Shown here one piece after another: positions 46,206 to 57,896 of a stretch of DNA of 64,000 bases. The notes beneath the pieces were generated by a model. It ran no database searches and had not been told where the DNA came from. It saw nothing but the letters and a program-made list of their open reading frames with translations. Source of the DNA: Epinephelus fuscoguttatus (lineage: Eukaryota; Chordata; Actinopteri; Perciformes; Serranidae); contig NC_064759.1 in NCBI RefSeq assembly GCF_011397635.1, positions 17,260,428 through 17,324,427 on the forward strand. Reading direction: 5' to 3'. Each line of letters begins with the position of its first letter. The stretch's first letter is position 1. Position numbers and translations under genes: made by a program.

Positions 46206-47869
46206 ACACACGTCTTCCACGTATGATGTCATGATGAGCTTGAATACTGTCTGTTTCAGCAGTTTTAACTCTTGTCTCGTGAGGCATTTTATTGAGATTG
46301 GCCTAAGTCATTAGCAAATATATACAAATATAGAAATTATTGGTGAAGATACTAATGCAGTATGAAGATATGAGTGCATTTAACAAAGTTGTCTCTCCAG
46401 ACACCATCCCCTTTATGGATTTATAGAAAATAACACAATGAAAAAAAGGAATAGAAAAGAGAAAAGCAAAACCAAAAAAGGGACAAAGAAAGAGCATTAT
46501 CTTCTCTAAATATTGAATAAAAGGTTGCCAGATGACAGCAAATAAGTTTGCCTACTCATTTCTAATATATCTGATCCTCTCCACCTCAATAGTACTGACA
46601 AGATCATCAAGCTGCATTTTACATAAAGGGCGTTTTCCCCGACATCAGCAAGGTGATCAGTTTTTACTCCAGGAGGCTAACAGGTGATCACTAGTCACCA
46701 TGTGGTGTCACATGATGGCACTGTGGCTCCATCTGTTGGATATCATAAAACATGAAAAATCTAAAAAGGTTTAAAAAAAAAATCATCCGTCCAAAATGAA
46801 AACAGTATTTTATTACAATAAAACAGCTAACACAAGATAAAGTAATGGTCCAGTTGGCACTCTCACACACTCTGCTATGTTGAAAGAGGAAGGCAGAAAG
46901 TTATCAGAAACATACTCATGATACAGCAAAGTGATACAGCAGCTGTTGAGTTATCTGGAACCTGCAGGAACACAAGTTGGCGTGGTCCTTCCTGTGCAAA
47001 ATGTCAAGTAAACAGCCAAGTTCAGGGTCGTATTTATTTGTTTTTTCGACTACAGCTGAATAATATATTGTTTCTCCAGGACCTGTGAACAAAAACTGAC
47101 AAAACATCAGACAAAACATTTTGAAAACTTAAATTAAATTTATATGGGTTAATCAAGTTTACATGGCTGACTGGCCCAGAGTTGGCCATGGCCTGTATGC
47201 TACCATTTTCTGAGACTGAGAGCCTGCCCATATATCAATATAGAAGATTTCATATTAAAGCAGGGCAGGTGGGCACAACAACATTTACAAACATTTGGCT
47301 GGCACTGCACCATCGTGGAGATTTAAGAAGCAGTCTCATTCTATCCTTATAGGTCACATAATGAGCAAACAATATAAAAACACAAAGCAATAGTTATGAT
47401 ATCATGTGCCATCCTGCTGTATTACAGACATTTTCAGTGCTTTTGTCACATAAAAAATATTAAAAATGATGCAGTGAGTCCATGTCAGCCACAATAATCC
47501 AGAATTAGTCATGACTGTTATCACACACACGTCCACTGAAGACAATACGGCACCAAGCAAACAGGTAGTGAAAGAACAGGGAAAGCATGGCAGAAGAGTT
47601 GGGTGATCTTTTTAATAAATAGTTAGGCTGCATTAATGATTTAATGAATTCATAACTGAACTGATGATATGTTCAAAATATCTGACACAACAAACTATCA
47701 CAAGTAATTCAAGCTTTGGTTTTGTCTCACTTGGATTACTTTTCAGCAGTTTGTTCTGGTTTAATGATCAAATAATAGTTTTGATTTACTGAATTCTGAA
47801 TTTAGCAAATAACACCAGTTTTCATACTTTTGATACGTTGCATGAATCATTGATATAAAGACTAAACAA
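46206..47869. other. Intergenic, no gene recognised
   Basis: AT-rich, no supported exon. Confidence 0.4.
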
Positions 47870-48085
47870 TTAAGGGGCCCAACACTTACCCCTGGGGACA
47901 CCACAAGTAACATGTTGAACATTGATCACCAAGCCTCACAAACTGCCTTTTGTTTGACAAGTAAGGCCTCACCCAATCTAACGCTTTACCACTGATGCCA
48001 TACCGCTGTGGTTTATTGAATGATATATCATAGTGTATTTTTATGTCTATAAATATTCCATATTTCCTCAACTGAATCTATTAAT
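47870..48085 (-). pseudogene. LINE reverse transcriptase fragment
   Basis: Minus-strand frame reads RYGISGKALDWVRPYLSNKR, then QFVRLGD, then a CPQG motif followed by VLGPLIV, the palm region of jockey/L2/CR1-type reverse transcriptases. Only about 70 residues remain. Confidence 0.75.
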
Positions 48086-48788
48086 GCTACTATGCATTAA
48101 TAGATTTTTAAGCATTACTTGAAAAGAAACTTTATTAATTAATAGCATTATTTGGTGTGTAAATGTGTTATGGACTTTCTTTTCTATTTTATGTTAAATT
48201 ATATTATTTATCTGTTAGATTACGATGGATTCCGTCACAGACGATTTATTTAGGGTTTTTTAGGTGTGTGTATGTGTGTGTGTGTTATGTAAACTATGTC
48301 AACTGTTAGTGTTTCTTTTACAGTGCGCATTATGACGTGTTATTAAGTGTATTGTGGAGTGTGAATGCATGGTTTGTATTGTCACTATGTAACTGTGTAG
48401 ACCCCAAAAGTCTTACAAACTGATAAATGGATTTAACAATTTAAAAAACAAACAAACACGACTGTCCCATTTTACCTGAACGTGTCATCAAAGTGAAGCA
48501 GGGGTTCTTGCAATGTTTGTGGGTCCAACATTTAAAAATTATTTTATCTGGCAACATATTTTCTTTATAGAAATACAGCAGAGATCCATGACATGTTTTA
48601 AAAGTAACACTCGAGGTGGTTTTCTTGGTGATCTAACTTTAAGTGTCCCAAACTGCCTGACTTCACCTTGTGTACTTTAATATAGCAGAGAGAGCGTCCC
48701 TGTCTTTATCAGGTGTGCAGACAGGTGCAGATGTGCAAACCTCCACAGCAAGAACTGACTGTAATCATTTCTGTTACAACCTCCAGAT
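48086..48788. other. Intergenic, TRIM promoter side
   Basis: No gene recognised. The TRIM promoter or a 5' UTR exon may lie in 48650-49070; a donor-like GTTAGT is at 49000. Confidence 0.35.
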
Positions 48789-48804
48789 CCACTAGAGGGC
48801 AGTG
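48789..48804 (+). promoter_or_regulatory. CTCF-like motif upstream of the TRIM gene
   Basis: CCACTAGAGGGCAGTG fits the vertebrate CTCF core. It lies 269 bases before the TRIM ATG, between the chemokine receptor block and TRIM/megf8. Confidence 0.45.
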
Positions 48805-49072
48805 CTGTATAAACCTCCAACATGCTTACTGTCTGACACCGAAGAAAGACGGAAATGGAGTTGGTGGAACAGTCACGAAGTGGGTGCGCACTGTGACAGA
48901 GCAGTGTGTTTTCTACTTTATAAACCTGTTCTCGGTATTATTTTTATTTTTATTTGCGTTACCAAACAGGTGAAGGCTTGACACATCACTCGGAGCCAGG
49001 TTAGTGCTTATTATACGTCAGTTTGGGGTTTTAGTGAATACCGAAAGGAAACTGAAGCGGGCCCGTGAAGCC

Positions 49073-52000
49073 ATGGCTGACAGTATGGATGAAGAGATGC
49101 CGGAAGAGACTTTGCCCATGCAGCAGGACCTGACCTGTCCCGTGTGTCAGGGCGTGTTCCGGGACCCCGTGCTGCTGCCGTGTACCCACACCTTCTGTCG
49201 GGAGTGTCTGCAGAGGAGTTTTCAGTTTAACAGAAAGTGTCCCGTCTGCAGGGAAGTGTTCAAGGAAGAGGACCCAATCGCCAACCGCGCGCTCAGCAGC
49301 GCGTGCGAGACCTTCCTCAAAGAGTCGAGTTTGCGTACGAACCGGAAACGGCCCACCAATGAGAACAACTGTAGGCTGCACCTGAAGCCGCTGGAGCTGT
49401 ACTGTGAGAAGGATGAGGAGCCCGTGTGTGTGGACTGTGTGACTCTACACAACACACATAAGCTGTGGTCAGTGAGAGACGGGGCACCCATGTGTAAGGT
49501 AAAGCTCTCACACCAGGTGTCGAGTGTGTGTGTGTTCCCTTAATAAAATCATGTTTTCCTTGATTATCCCATAACCAACAAAGGCCATAATGTGACAATA
49601 ATGTACTTCAATAACATAGCTATTTTTCACATTTGCCCAATTAGAGTAAAGGTTTCACAAATCTGAAACTCTGTGTAAAAGGTCTGGTCCAGTGTGATCT
49701 AGGTCTGAAAAAGCAGTGTATCTTCCATTTTTTTTTTTTTTTTTCACAAGTAGAAGATAGGTTTCATAAATCTGAAAATCTTTTTTTTTTATTAGGGATA
49801 GACAGGTGACAATAATACATAATTACAACTGCCATTCTCCTTTTTTTTGTAAACAAGTCAGGAACAATGAACAATGTCTCTGCATTAAAAGATGATAGCT
49901 ATAAATAATGAAACTGTATTTTCCAAACAAGACAACAGAATGCAATGAGTACAAAGTTTGGTTGTAAATAAACAATCGAAGTAAGTCAGGAAAAAATAAG
50001 TAAATAAAAATCAATTCAAGAAATATATACACATATATCCTCCCGTCCTCCTGACTTAGACCTGTTATTCTCGTTTATGGACACTGTTTTGTGCCATCTA
50101 TAGTGGTAGTAAGAGCACAATACACTAATCCATAGAAAAACAAGATGGCAGCCATCTCTGCCATGTCAGTCTGCAGCCAGTCCCAACACGGATATAGACA
50201 AGGCACAAATCCTGATCATATTTTAAGGTTGAAACGTGTTTATTTATGATTAATAATGTTTGTAGTTTGATATGGCAACAAATGTGACCAATTTTAACAA
50301 CAGTAACAAGATAAGACGCTGTTAATTAGAAGGTACTCGTTTGAGGATATTGGGACTTTATTGAAACTTCTGGAAGTCACTAACTTTTTAGATAGCGTGA
50401 CATTTCATTTTTATAGTGTCGTAAGTAAAAAAGTGGTCTGTGGACTAAATGTGTTATAAAACTGTGTTAGACCAAAATATTGGAAAAGTTGTACTTTAGG
50501 TGAAAAGAAAAAGGAATCAGCTACGTTTTGATATAACATTTGAAAGTCTGTGATGAATGATGGTTTGCTGGCTTTTAACACTGTGCCAACCGACCCTGTG
50601 GTGGGGCCGGTTGGCACCAGTGCACAACATGTGTTTAACCACAAATGACCTCATTTAAGAAAACAATTGTGTACATGTAAACATATTTATTTATAGCTGA
50701 GACCTTAACTTTTAATTTATTGCTGGTTAGAATTGGGCTTTGGCGGTGGCTATTTTTTCGTACCTACATATGCCTTCCTGAAACGGTATACAGTCTACTG
50801 CGATATTAGTGTGCGGCTAACACCAACCCCCCAGCCCCACTTCATGTCCACAGTGAAAATTCATCCTGTGTAAATGCAGGTCACTGATTTTCAGTAGTGC
50901 AGAAATCATGGGTTTGATAAAATTACAGTTACTTTAGGTTTATTATAGGATTGTTATAACTGTAGAGTCTATATTGGCAGTGACTTCTATAGGCAGCAGC
51001 TATTTTTGACTTAACAAAATAGGAAAAACACAAGAAGAAGATGATGAGGATACCTTGTTGGATTCCCAATCTGGATACAGGTTCAGAGAACACAGACTTC
51101 AGCACAACACCAGTCTCTAGCCTTGAACACCTTTGACGCTTTTTTCTTTTGGTTACATCATGTTCTTTTTTTACCCTGCAGAATGAGCTGAACTTCAAAG
51201 TCCAGATTTTTGAAAAGAAAGTGGAGTCATACAAGAAAATGACCCGTAAACTGAGCAACACGGTGGAGTTCATCAAGGTAAAGTTACTCTCCTGTCTCAC
51301 GGTGTTCAAATGACATCTATCTGTGTATAATCATTAAACTAGTTTATCATTATACAAGTTGTAAAACTGGTCCTTTGCCGTCAGACATTTTCAGGCCTTG
51401 AACCCAAATACCCCCCCGCCCCGCCTTTTCAGCCCCACCAAGACTGCTCTGTATTAGATCTTGACCTTTGACCTCTGTGGAGGAAAAAGCTCCCCACAGG
51501 GATCTATTACATAAAGTGCCCCAAAAATATGCATACTGCTGGATATTTGAAGGAGTTCTTCCCTTACAGATTGAGAGACAGAAATAGAAAACGTTCACAT
51601 TACAAGGCTTCTTGCTTAATTCCAGTATTTTTCCCGCAGATCAGATCTGTCAGGCCGAGACTGTTCACATTTATGTTTCAAGTGACCCATATCTGACATC
51701 AGTGTGAACAGAACTCTCCATTCAATCCAATGTACCCCAAAACTCAGGGAAAAAAACGACTTCTGACACGGAAAAGTAGAATGGAACAGTCATTAAAGTT
51801 GGAATTTCAAGTCAGAAACATCGGGCAAAATCCACCAAGCCCAAGTTGGTGACATAAACAGACCTGCGATCATAGCAACATGGTGGTTCACACAGTGAAC
51901 CAAAAGCAGAATCACCTTCTCATCACTTTTTAGCAACCGCTGCTAGTAGTCCTGTGGAGAGAGGTTTGGGTGAGGAAGAGGAGTCAGGGATGGTGGGGCC

Positions 52001-55000
52001 ACAATGTAGGGAGTTTCACAGAGGAACAGTTCCTCCAAGACTTGGGGCTTTCTGGAGTTACATTTCCATATCTCTGTCGACACTTTAAGGCTGTCACAGC
52101 AGGACTCACTTACGACAGTCTTCCATTTTTGTTCTTCTTTGGTTTCAACACATTGCTCCAACACTCTATGGTGGGTGCTCTGCGCCTGCACATCTAAGTA
52201 TGATGTGGAGAAAGCATGGATGTTTTGGAAAAACACACATCAATTCCCAGTTCTCACAGCGGTCGTGTGGCGAGTGGTCAGATTATCGGATTTAGGACAG
52301 TGGGCCGGATCTGATCGGAGAAAATCTGATCTGTGTCACATGAGAGCAAAACAAAGTCGCGTTTGGTCTACATTTGCTTATAATGTGAACGAAGCTATAT
52401 TGTTCTGCAGTACATGCATGATACTCAAGTACACACATACAGTGCAATGAGACTACAATACATGTAACACACCAGAGACTACCCATATCTTCATTCACAC
52501 TTGTATTTGCGCTCTAAATGTAAACTCTCTTCTCTTAACGCAGTATCAAGCGGGGCAGGCAGAGAAGCAGATCAAGGCAGAGTTTGAGAGGCTCCACAAG
52601 GTGCTCGTCACAGAGGAAGCTCTGCGTCTCAAAGCCCTGGCTGCAGAGGAGGAGCAGAAGATTGCTGCCGTAAAGGAGCTGATTGAAAACACAAACAAGG
52701 ACATTGAAACTCTGACCAAGATCAGTGATACTCTGAAGAGAGAGATGGGCAACGAGGATCTGCCCTTCCTGCGGGTAAGACAAGGCAGCTCTTCCCCACA
52801 GTTGTAAGACTGCACCTGTGTTTGTCTCTGATGTCTAAAAAACAATTTAGCTAATCTCAATTACTCTTTTTTGTGTTTTAGAATTTCCAGAAGTTAAAGA
52901 GAGAGTAAGTAACTGCAAACTAACTGTGGCAATAACTATAAAATCTCAATGGCTGCGTTTCATTAGCTGTTCAGCAAGCCCTCCTTGACTTCCCCTCGGC
53001 ACCTGCCGTCCTACCGCCATCATAAATGTCGTGCCATTTGACTAAAGGCATTCAAGTGAACTTGTTGAGATCGACCCAGAGAGGGGTGTGGGAGCGAATC
53101 AACAACCATGGTCACTATAGAGATGTTTATCACCCACAATGCATTGCAGTTATGCATTTAAAACAAAAAATGTCTTCCTAGTTAGGTGACAGTAAAACTC
53201 AGGTTGCTTACCACCGAAGGAGAAGATGACTAAATTGGAAAATTAATTAAATAATAAATAAAATTAAATAAATGTAATATCTGGCATGCTTTTCAGTTCT
53301 GGTCTCTGCAGGTTGGCTCGTTGAATTAGCAGAATCTCATTGATAGTTTCATATTTTACTGAAAAATGTCATGTCACTAATTGCAGTTAATATTTACTTA
53401 GATTATTGTACTGTTCTGCTTGTGTGATTTCATTATTGCCAACATTATCTGTAAACTGTAAAAGAATTGCTATTTTGCAAAACATCATAAATCTGTAATC
53501 ATGATACAGATCACAAACAGAAATTTTTACATCAGGAACTGATGCAGCTAATTACAAAGTGCCGACATATTGCAGTGCAGCTATTAGCAGAAGACGACTT
53601 CACCTCATTGAAATGAGTCTGCAGGTGCTTCTGATAATTTGTAAAAGGCAGTATAGCGCTGATCCTATAACTGCTAGTTTGGGCTGAAAGTGTATAAGGG
53701 CAGCTGCACTCTGTTTCCATCCCACATGTGACGTATGCTGTTATGTAATTCAAAGGGCTGAGGGGAAGTCAATGAGAGGAAGTGTAACCACTAATAAAAC
53801 GCAGTGTAAATCTACATGTGTAAATGTTTAATGCAAAGTAGACTGAAAAGTACATTTTACCATACATTTACATTTTTTGCATAGTTACACATTTTCTGCT
53901 CTTTAAACCAGGTTTCTGCTGCGTTTTGTAGATTATCAAATGTCTGTTTTTAACTTCACATATTGCCATCTTTGCTGTAGAGCCCAGTGGACTCAGGACG
54001 ATCCTTGTCTCCCTAACGACTCTCTTTTGAACATGGGCAAGCATGTCGGTTCTCTGAGCTTCAACATCTGGAAGAACATGCAGGCCCATGTCAGATATAG
54101 TGAGTACATTACACTGTCAGAGTTGAAAATGGCCTGTGGTGTTAAGGATTGTGAGTTTGTACTGGACCAATTTGGGTTTGTCTGTTTAATGTTGATAGGA
54201 AACAAGAAAAAGCGTTTTTAAAGAGCTGGCTAATGTCTGTTAAAATTGCATTGGTGTATATGAAACATTGGTCCAGGGGAGCTCTGGCTTGAATAATGTC
54301 ACAAAATACCATATTCTTCAGGCTCCAATCATTACATGACTTTAAATATTTTGTTAGTATACTCAACAAATGTTACTGTTATTTATTTATTCATTCATTT
54401 TTCAACCGTTTTCAGGCATTAACACACATCTTGGAGCAAATCCATGAAGTAGTTACACTCTACTGGTATGGAGTTCAAATGACCTTATTGCCTCCCATAG
54501 TTCTTCTAGCTCCGGATCTCGTTGCCATAATGTGGCAGCATCTCGCTCCATCCATATTAACCATTTGAAGCCTGTGCAGATTGGCTTGATTTCTTTAAGA
54601 AAACATGGGAAGAAAACAATGAGCAACGAAAAAAGAAATGACCCCCCACAAAAAATTTCAAGAAATCAGTAAAAAGAGAAAATTAAAAACAAGAAAATTA
54701 GTGAAACAAACAAGGAAACGACCCGCAAAAAATGCTTTAAAAATTTACAATAATTCTGTAATATAATTTTAATTATTTGATGATAATAATTATTATTAAT
54801 ATAATTTTTCCTTACTTTTTTCACAATTGTTCAACTTTAGAAATAATTTTATAAATCTATTAATTTTTTGCACTTTGTGGGACCTTTCTTACCAAGTTAC
54901 TCACTGCATTTTTCCCATGTTATTGATAGAAGTCGCACCAAATTGCTCAAGGTTCAAAGGTTTAAATAATTGCGAAAGGCATCTGAAAGCAGCATGAGAA

Positions 55001-56261
55001 AGGTGATTTCGCTCCAGGCTTCAAAAGGCTAACTCCACAAATTCTTCTAACCAACTGTTAAGGTTAAAACACTTTTTTTGCCATTCGGCTGTGGAGACAG
55101 GGCTCTGTATGTCATTCTCCCAGCAAAGCTGTGAATTACTATGCTAATTTTAACAACATAGTATCTTTGGCTTCTTTATGATTTTATCCCAATCCTCCTG
55201 CAGAACTTGATAATCCAGTTATTAATTTCTCATGCAGAATTGCGAATTTAGTCCATAAAAGGCTTAAAATTACAGGAATCTCTCTCCCATCTTGTCCTCT
55301 CTGGCATATTCTTCTATTTCTAGCAGGAGGCAAACCATTAGTCAGCACAGGGAGGCAGGATTCCAGCGTTAATTCTTTGGGAGACATAATCAGGGAGAAG
55401 AAAAGAGTTCCATATAATAATTTAAAAGAAGAGCACAACTTAAATGATTCCTCCTTCCTGCCTTACCAACAACTATATTTCATATTGAGATATCTAAAAT
55501 CCATAAAGGAGAGTCAGTGGCGACTCGGAAGGATGTAGATGACAGGCAATGGGACTGGGTTGCCAAAAAAAGAACTGGTCTCCAGTATATAGTATAGTAA
55601 ATCCTGGGGTGTACTCCAGTATATAGACTCATAAACTAACTATATAGATTTTTGAGCCTCAGCACAGCTCCTAGTAACAAATTTTACTGTTATAATATAG
55701 TTGTCTTCTTTCGTTCTGTGTGCAGATCCAGTGGTGTTGAACCCAAACTCAGCCTCTCCATGGCTTTCTATCAACGCAGACCTGTCCAGTGTGAAGGAGA
55801 GCTCCGAGCGCCTGACCACCCCAGACAACCCGGAGCGCTTTGATCCCTGCGTCTTTGTCGTCGGTGCTGAAGGTTACACCTCCGGGAAACACAAATGGGA
55901 TGTTATTGTTGGTGACAACCCCAAGTGGATTGTGGGCGTGTGCAAGGAGTCAGTGCCCCGAAAGAAGAAGTTCACGGTCTCTACGAACCGTGGTGTGTGG
56001 TCCATAGGACTGAGCAAAGGGGTCTACACTGTCTCGACACCTGAGCGTACAGAGGTGCAGGTGCAGCAGCGCCCTGAAAGGATCCGTATTAAGCTGAATA
56101 TAGATAAGGGAGAGGTATCATTTTGGGACGGGGGAGCAGCAAAGCACCTTGTCACTTTAACACACAAGTTTGATGAGAGGATGTATCCTATTTTCGGCCC
56201 TGGGCTCCATAGTACACCTATGATTGTGGCTCCAGCAAAAATAGCTGTACACACCTCATGA
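49073..56261 (+). CDS. TRIM E3 ubiquitin ligase (RING, B-box, coiled coil, PRY-SPRY; TRIM35-like)
   Basis: Six exons: 49073-49498, 51182-51277, 52544-52774, 52882-52904, 53981-54099 and 55726-56261, giving 476 residues with agreeing phases. The 96, 231 and 23-base middle exons are the canonical TRIM coiled-coil exons. Seen: C3HC4 RING (about 18-58, CPVCQ, PCTHTFCRECL, CPVCR); B-box 2 (about 100-140, CRLHLKPLELYC, CVDC, HNTHK); coiled coil (about 145-255); PRY-SPRY in the last two exons (NPNSASPWLSI, ERFDPCVFV, GYTSGKHKWDV, PIFGPGL). The RING should transfer ubiquitin and the SPRY should select targets; fish TRIM35/A33-like proteins are often linked to antiviral signalling, but the target is unknown. 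The start ATG has a good context (GCCATGG). Upstream in-frame codons to 49004 have no ATG. Could also be the fish-specific trim105; not resolved. Confidence 0.92.
49499..51181 (+). other. TRIM intron 1
   Basis: AT-rich, with poly(T) tracts near 49730 and 49780. No gene recognised. Confidence 0.5.
51278..52543 (+). other. TRIM intron 2
   Basis: From about 51640 to 52400 it holds a probable decayed repeat with inverted AGATCTG/CAGATC-type words (near 51645 and 52310). Open frames on both strands are unsupported. Confidence 0.35.
52905..53980 (+). other. TRIM intron 4
   Basis: No gene or clear repeat seen. Confidence 0.45.
54100..55725 (+). other. TRIM intron 5
   Basis: The minus-strand frame at 55184-55438 and its flanks (55020-55560) look like old repeat sequence, but I cannot name a family. 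Confidence 0.35.
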
Positions 56262-56366
56262 TGGGCCAGTGTACTGCAGAGGGATAGTTGTTGACCTAAC
56301 GGAGCTTTTTTAAAAAACAAGATGAACAACACTTCAATCAGGGGTGAATTACAAGTTAATGTAGTA

Positions 56367-56372
56367 AATAAA
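56367..56372 (+). terminator. Poly(A) signal of the TRIM gene
   Basis: AATAAA 106 bases after the stop codon; a second lies at 56864-56869. Confidence 0.55.
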
Positions 56373-57884
56373 AGATTAAAATCTGCCATTGAGGAGAGAT
56401 GAAACAACATTTAGGAAGACGAACAGGCATGGGATCATTAAAGAATATTAAAGACACAATACACTGATTGAAAACCTCACAAAAGTTCAGTTTTTAAGAC
56501 AGACTGGGGCTAACTTTAAATTTAGCATAAGGAACTTGTGTCAGAAAAAAATGTCATAAAGAAATTCAGTTTATTAAAAGGCTTGCAGCTGCATGATGCA
56601 TACTGCTGGATACTGACGGCCTACAGGAATCTGCAGCAACTGAGATGTGATGGTTTTCTCAGCCTGCAGAGGATGATGGAGTCCAAAGTTTTTAGATGTG
56701 CCTTAGCTGGAGGAAACTGGATTGACCGGGCTTTACTCACTTTATTACGGAGAGACAGACCAGAATTTAAAAAAGTGACCAATACTGATAAACAGTCTCT
56801 CTTGATTTGTCATCATGCTGGAGGAAATCTGTGACATCCTTAATCATTAATATGCGAGTAGTGAATAAAGAAAAGAGTGTGAACATAATTGAAGTTGCTT
56901 GCTTCAGTAGGTCATGGGGCTGTCGTGGTAGTAGCTATATTATCTTTACATTTTCAGCAATTTCAGTTCTATCAGGAATGAATTGAATGGAGTGCCTTTA
57001 TGCTCGGGAAATCTTTTAAGCATTGTATTTTTATATGATTTTGTTGATTCTGCTCAAATGTAGTGATCTAACATTTTTGTATTTGATTGCTTTTCATTGC
57101 ACACTACACAAAGTTGTATTGCTCGGCAGGACACAGCTGAGGCAAGACTTTGAGGGTGGATGTATGACTATTACTACTGCTCTGGTATGCAGAAATCTGA
57201 ATTTGCTGTCTCCAGATGAGCACTTGATTGATAAACATTATGCATATTGATGTGGTGAGATTGCATACAGGTAAAGGATGTGACAAACTTTTTTTTTTTT
57301 TGAACCATATATTAAAATATAATAAAAATGCACTGGTGGTTTATACATTACTGTCTCTGTGTGGTTCATATCCAGATGTTTAAACGTTGTTTCTCATCTC
57401 CACTGGATGGCAGTGGTGGGACGTGCCACTCGCAGCGCTGCCTTTTGTGTTGGCAACCACCGGTTACTGCTAGCCAGCCATAAACACCAAAACAACGGGC
57501 ATCTGTCCTCAAAATGGACTGCAGGAATCGGGTCGATACCGTTAAGAGGCGTCGTTGTTAGCTGGCTGCGTTTCCTGCTGATGTAACATCCGAATTGTAG
57601 AAGCATAATTTCGTAATTACATAATGATAAATTACTCTCAAGACTGACTTTTCGTGGTAGATTTTGCAGCCACTGACGATTGCGCATCTGGATTCAGCCG
57701 AGCCGCTGCAGATAGCTAGCTAACAAGCTAGCTTAGCAGACCGCTGAGTTGTAGCCTCATTCAGGGCTGTCCTCTGCTGACTCCGAAGCAGCAGCTACTA
57801 GCTAATTCAGCTAGCTGCCAGTCTTGAGCACCCATTAGCCATAGGTTAGCTCATGTGGTAGCTAGCGTTAAAGGGTCGCCGAAA
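56373..57884. other. TRIM 3' side and megf8 promoter side
   Basis: No further gene recognised. From about 57680 the DNA is full of GCTAGCT/TTAGC words, common near fish promoters; no TATA box is evident before megf8 exon 1. Confidence 0.4.
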
Positions 57885-57890
57885 ATGTAA
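57885..57890 (+). promoter_or_regulatory. Start-stop upstream ORF before megf8
   Basis: ATG immediately followed by TAA, six bases before the exon 1 ATG at 57897. If transcription starts upstream, ribosomes would meet a one-codon uORF just before the main start. Confidence 0.45.
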
Positions 57891-57896
57891 AATACT

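Noticed and set aside
49004-49072. An N-terminal extension of the TRIM protein
   Set aside because: The in-frame upstream stretch begins with GTG, not ATG, and the ATG at 49073 has a strong context directly before the RING domain.
55184-55438. An 84-codon minus-strand frame in TRIM intron 5
   Set aside because: Possibly old repeat sequence, but no motif could be tied to a family, so no element is claimed.
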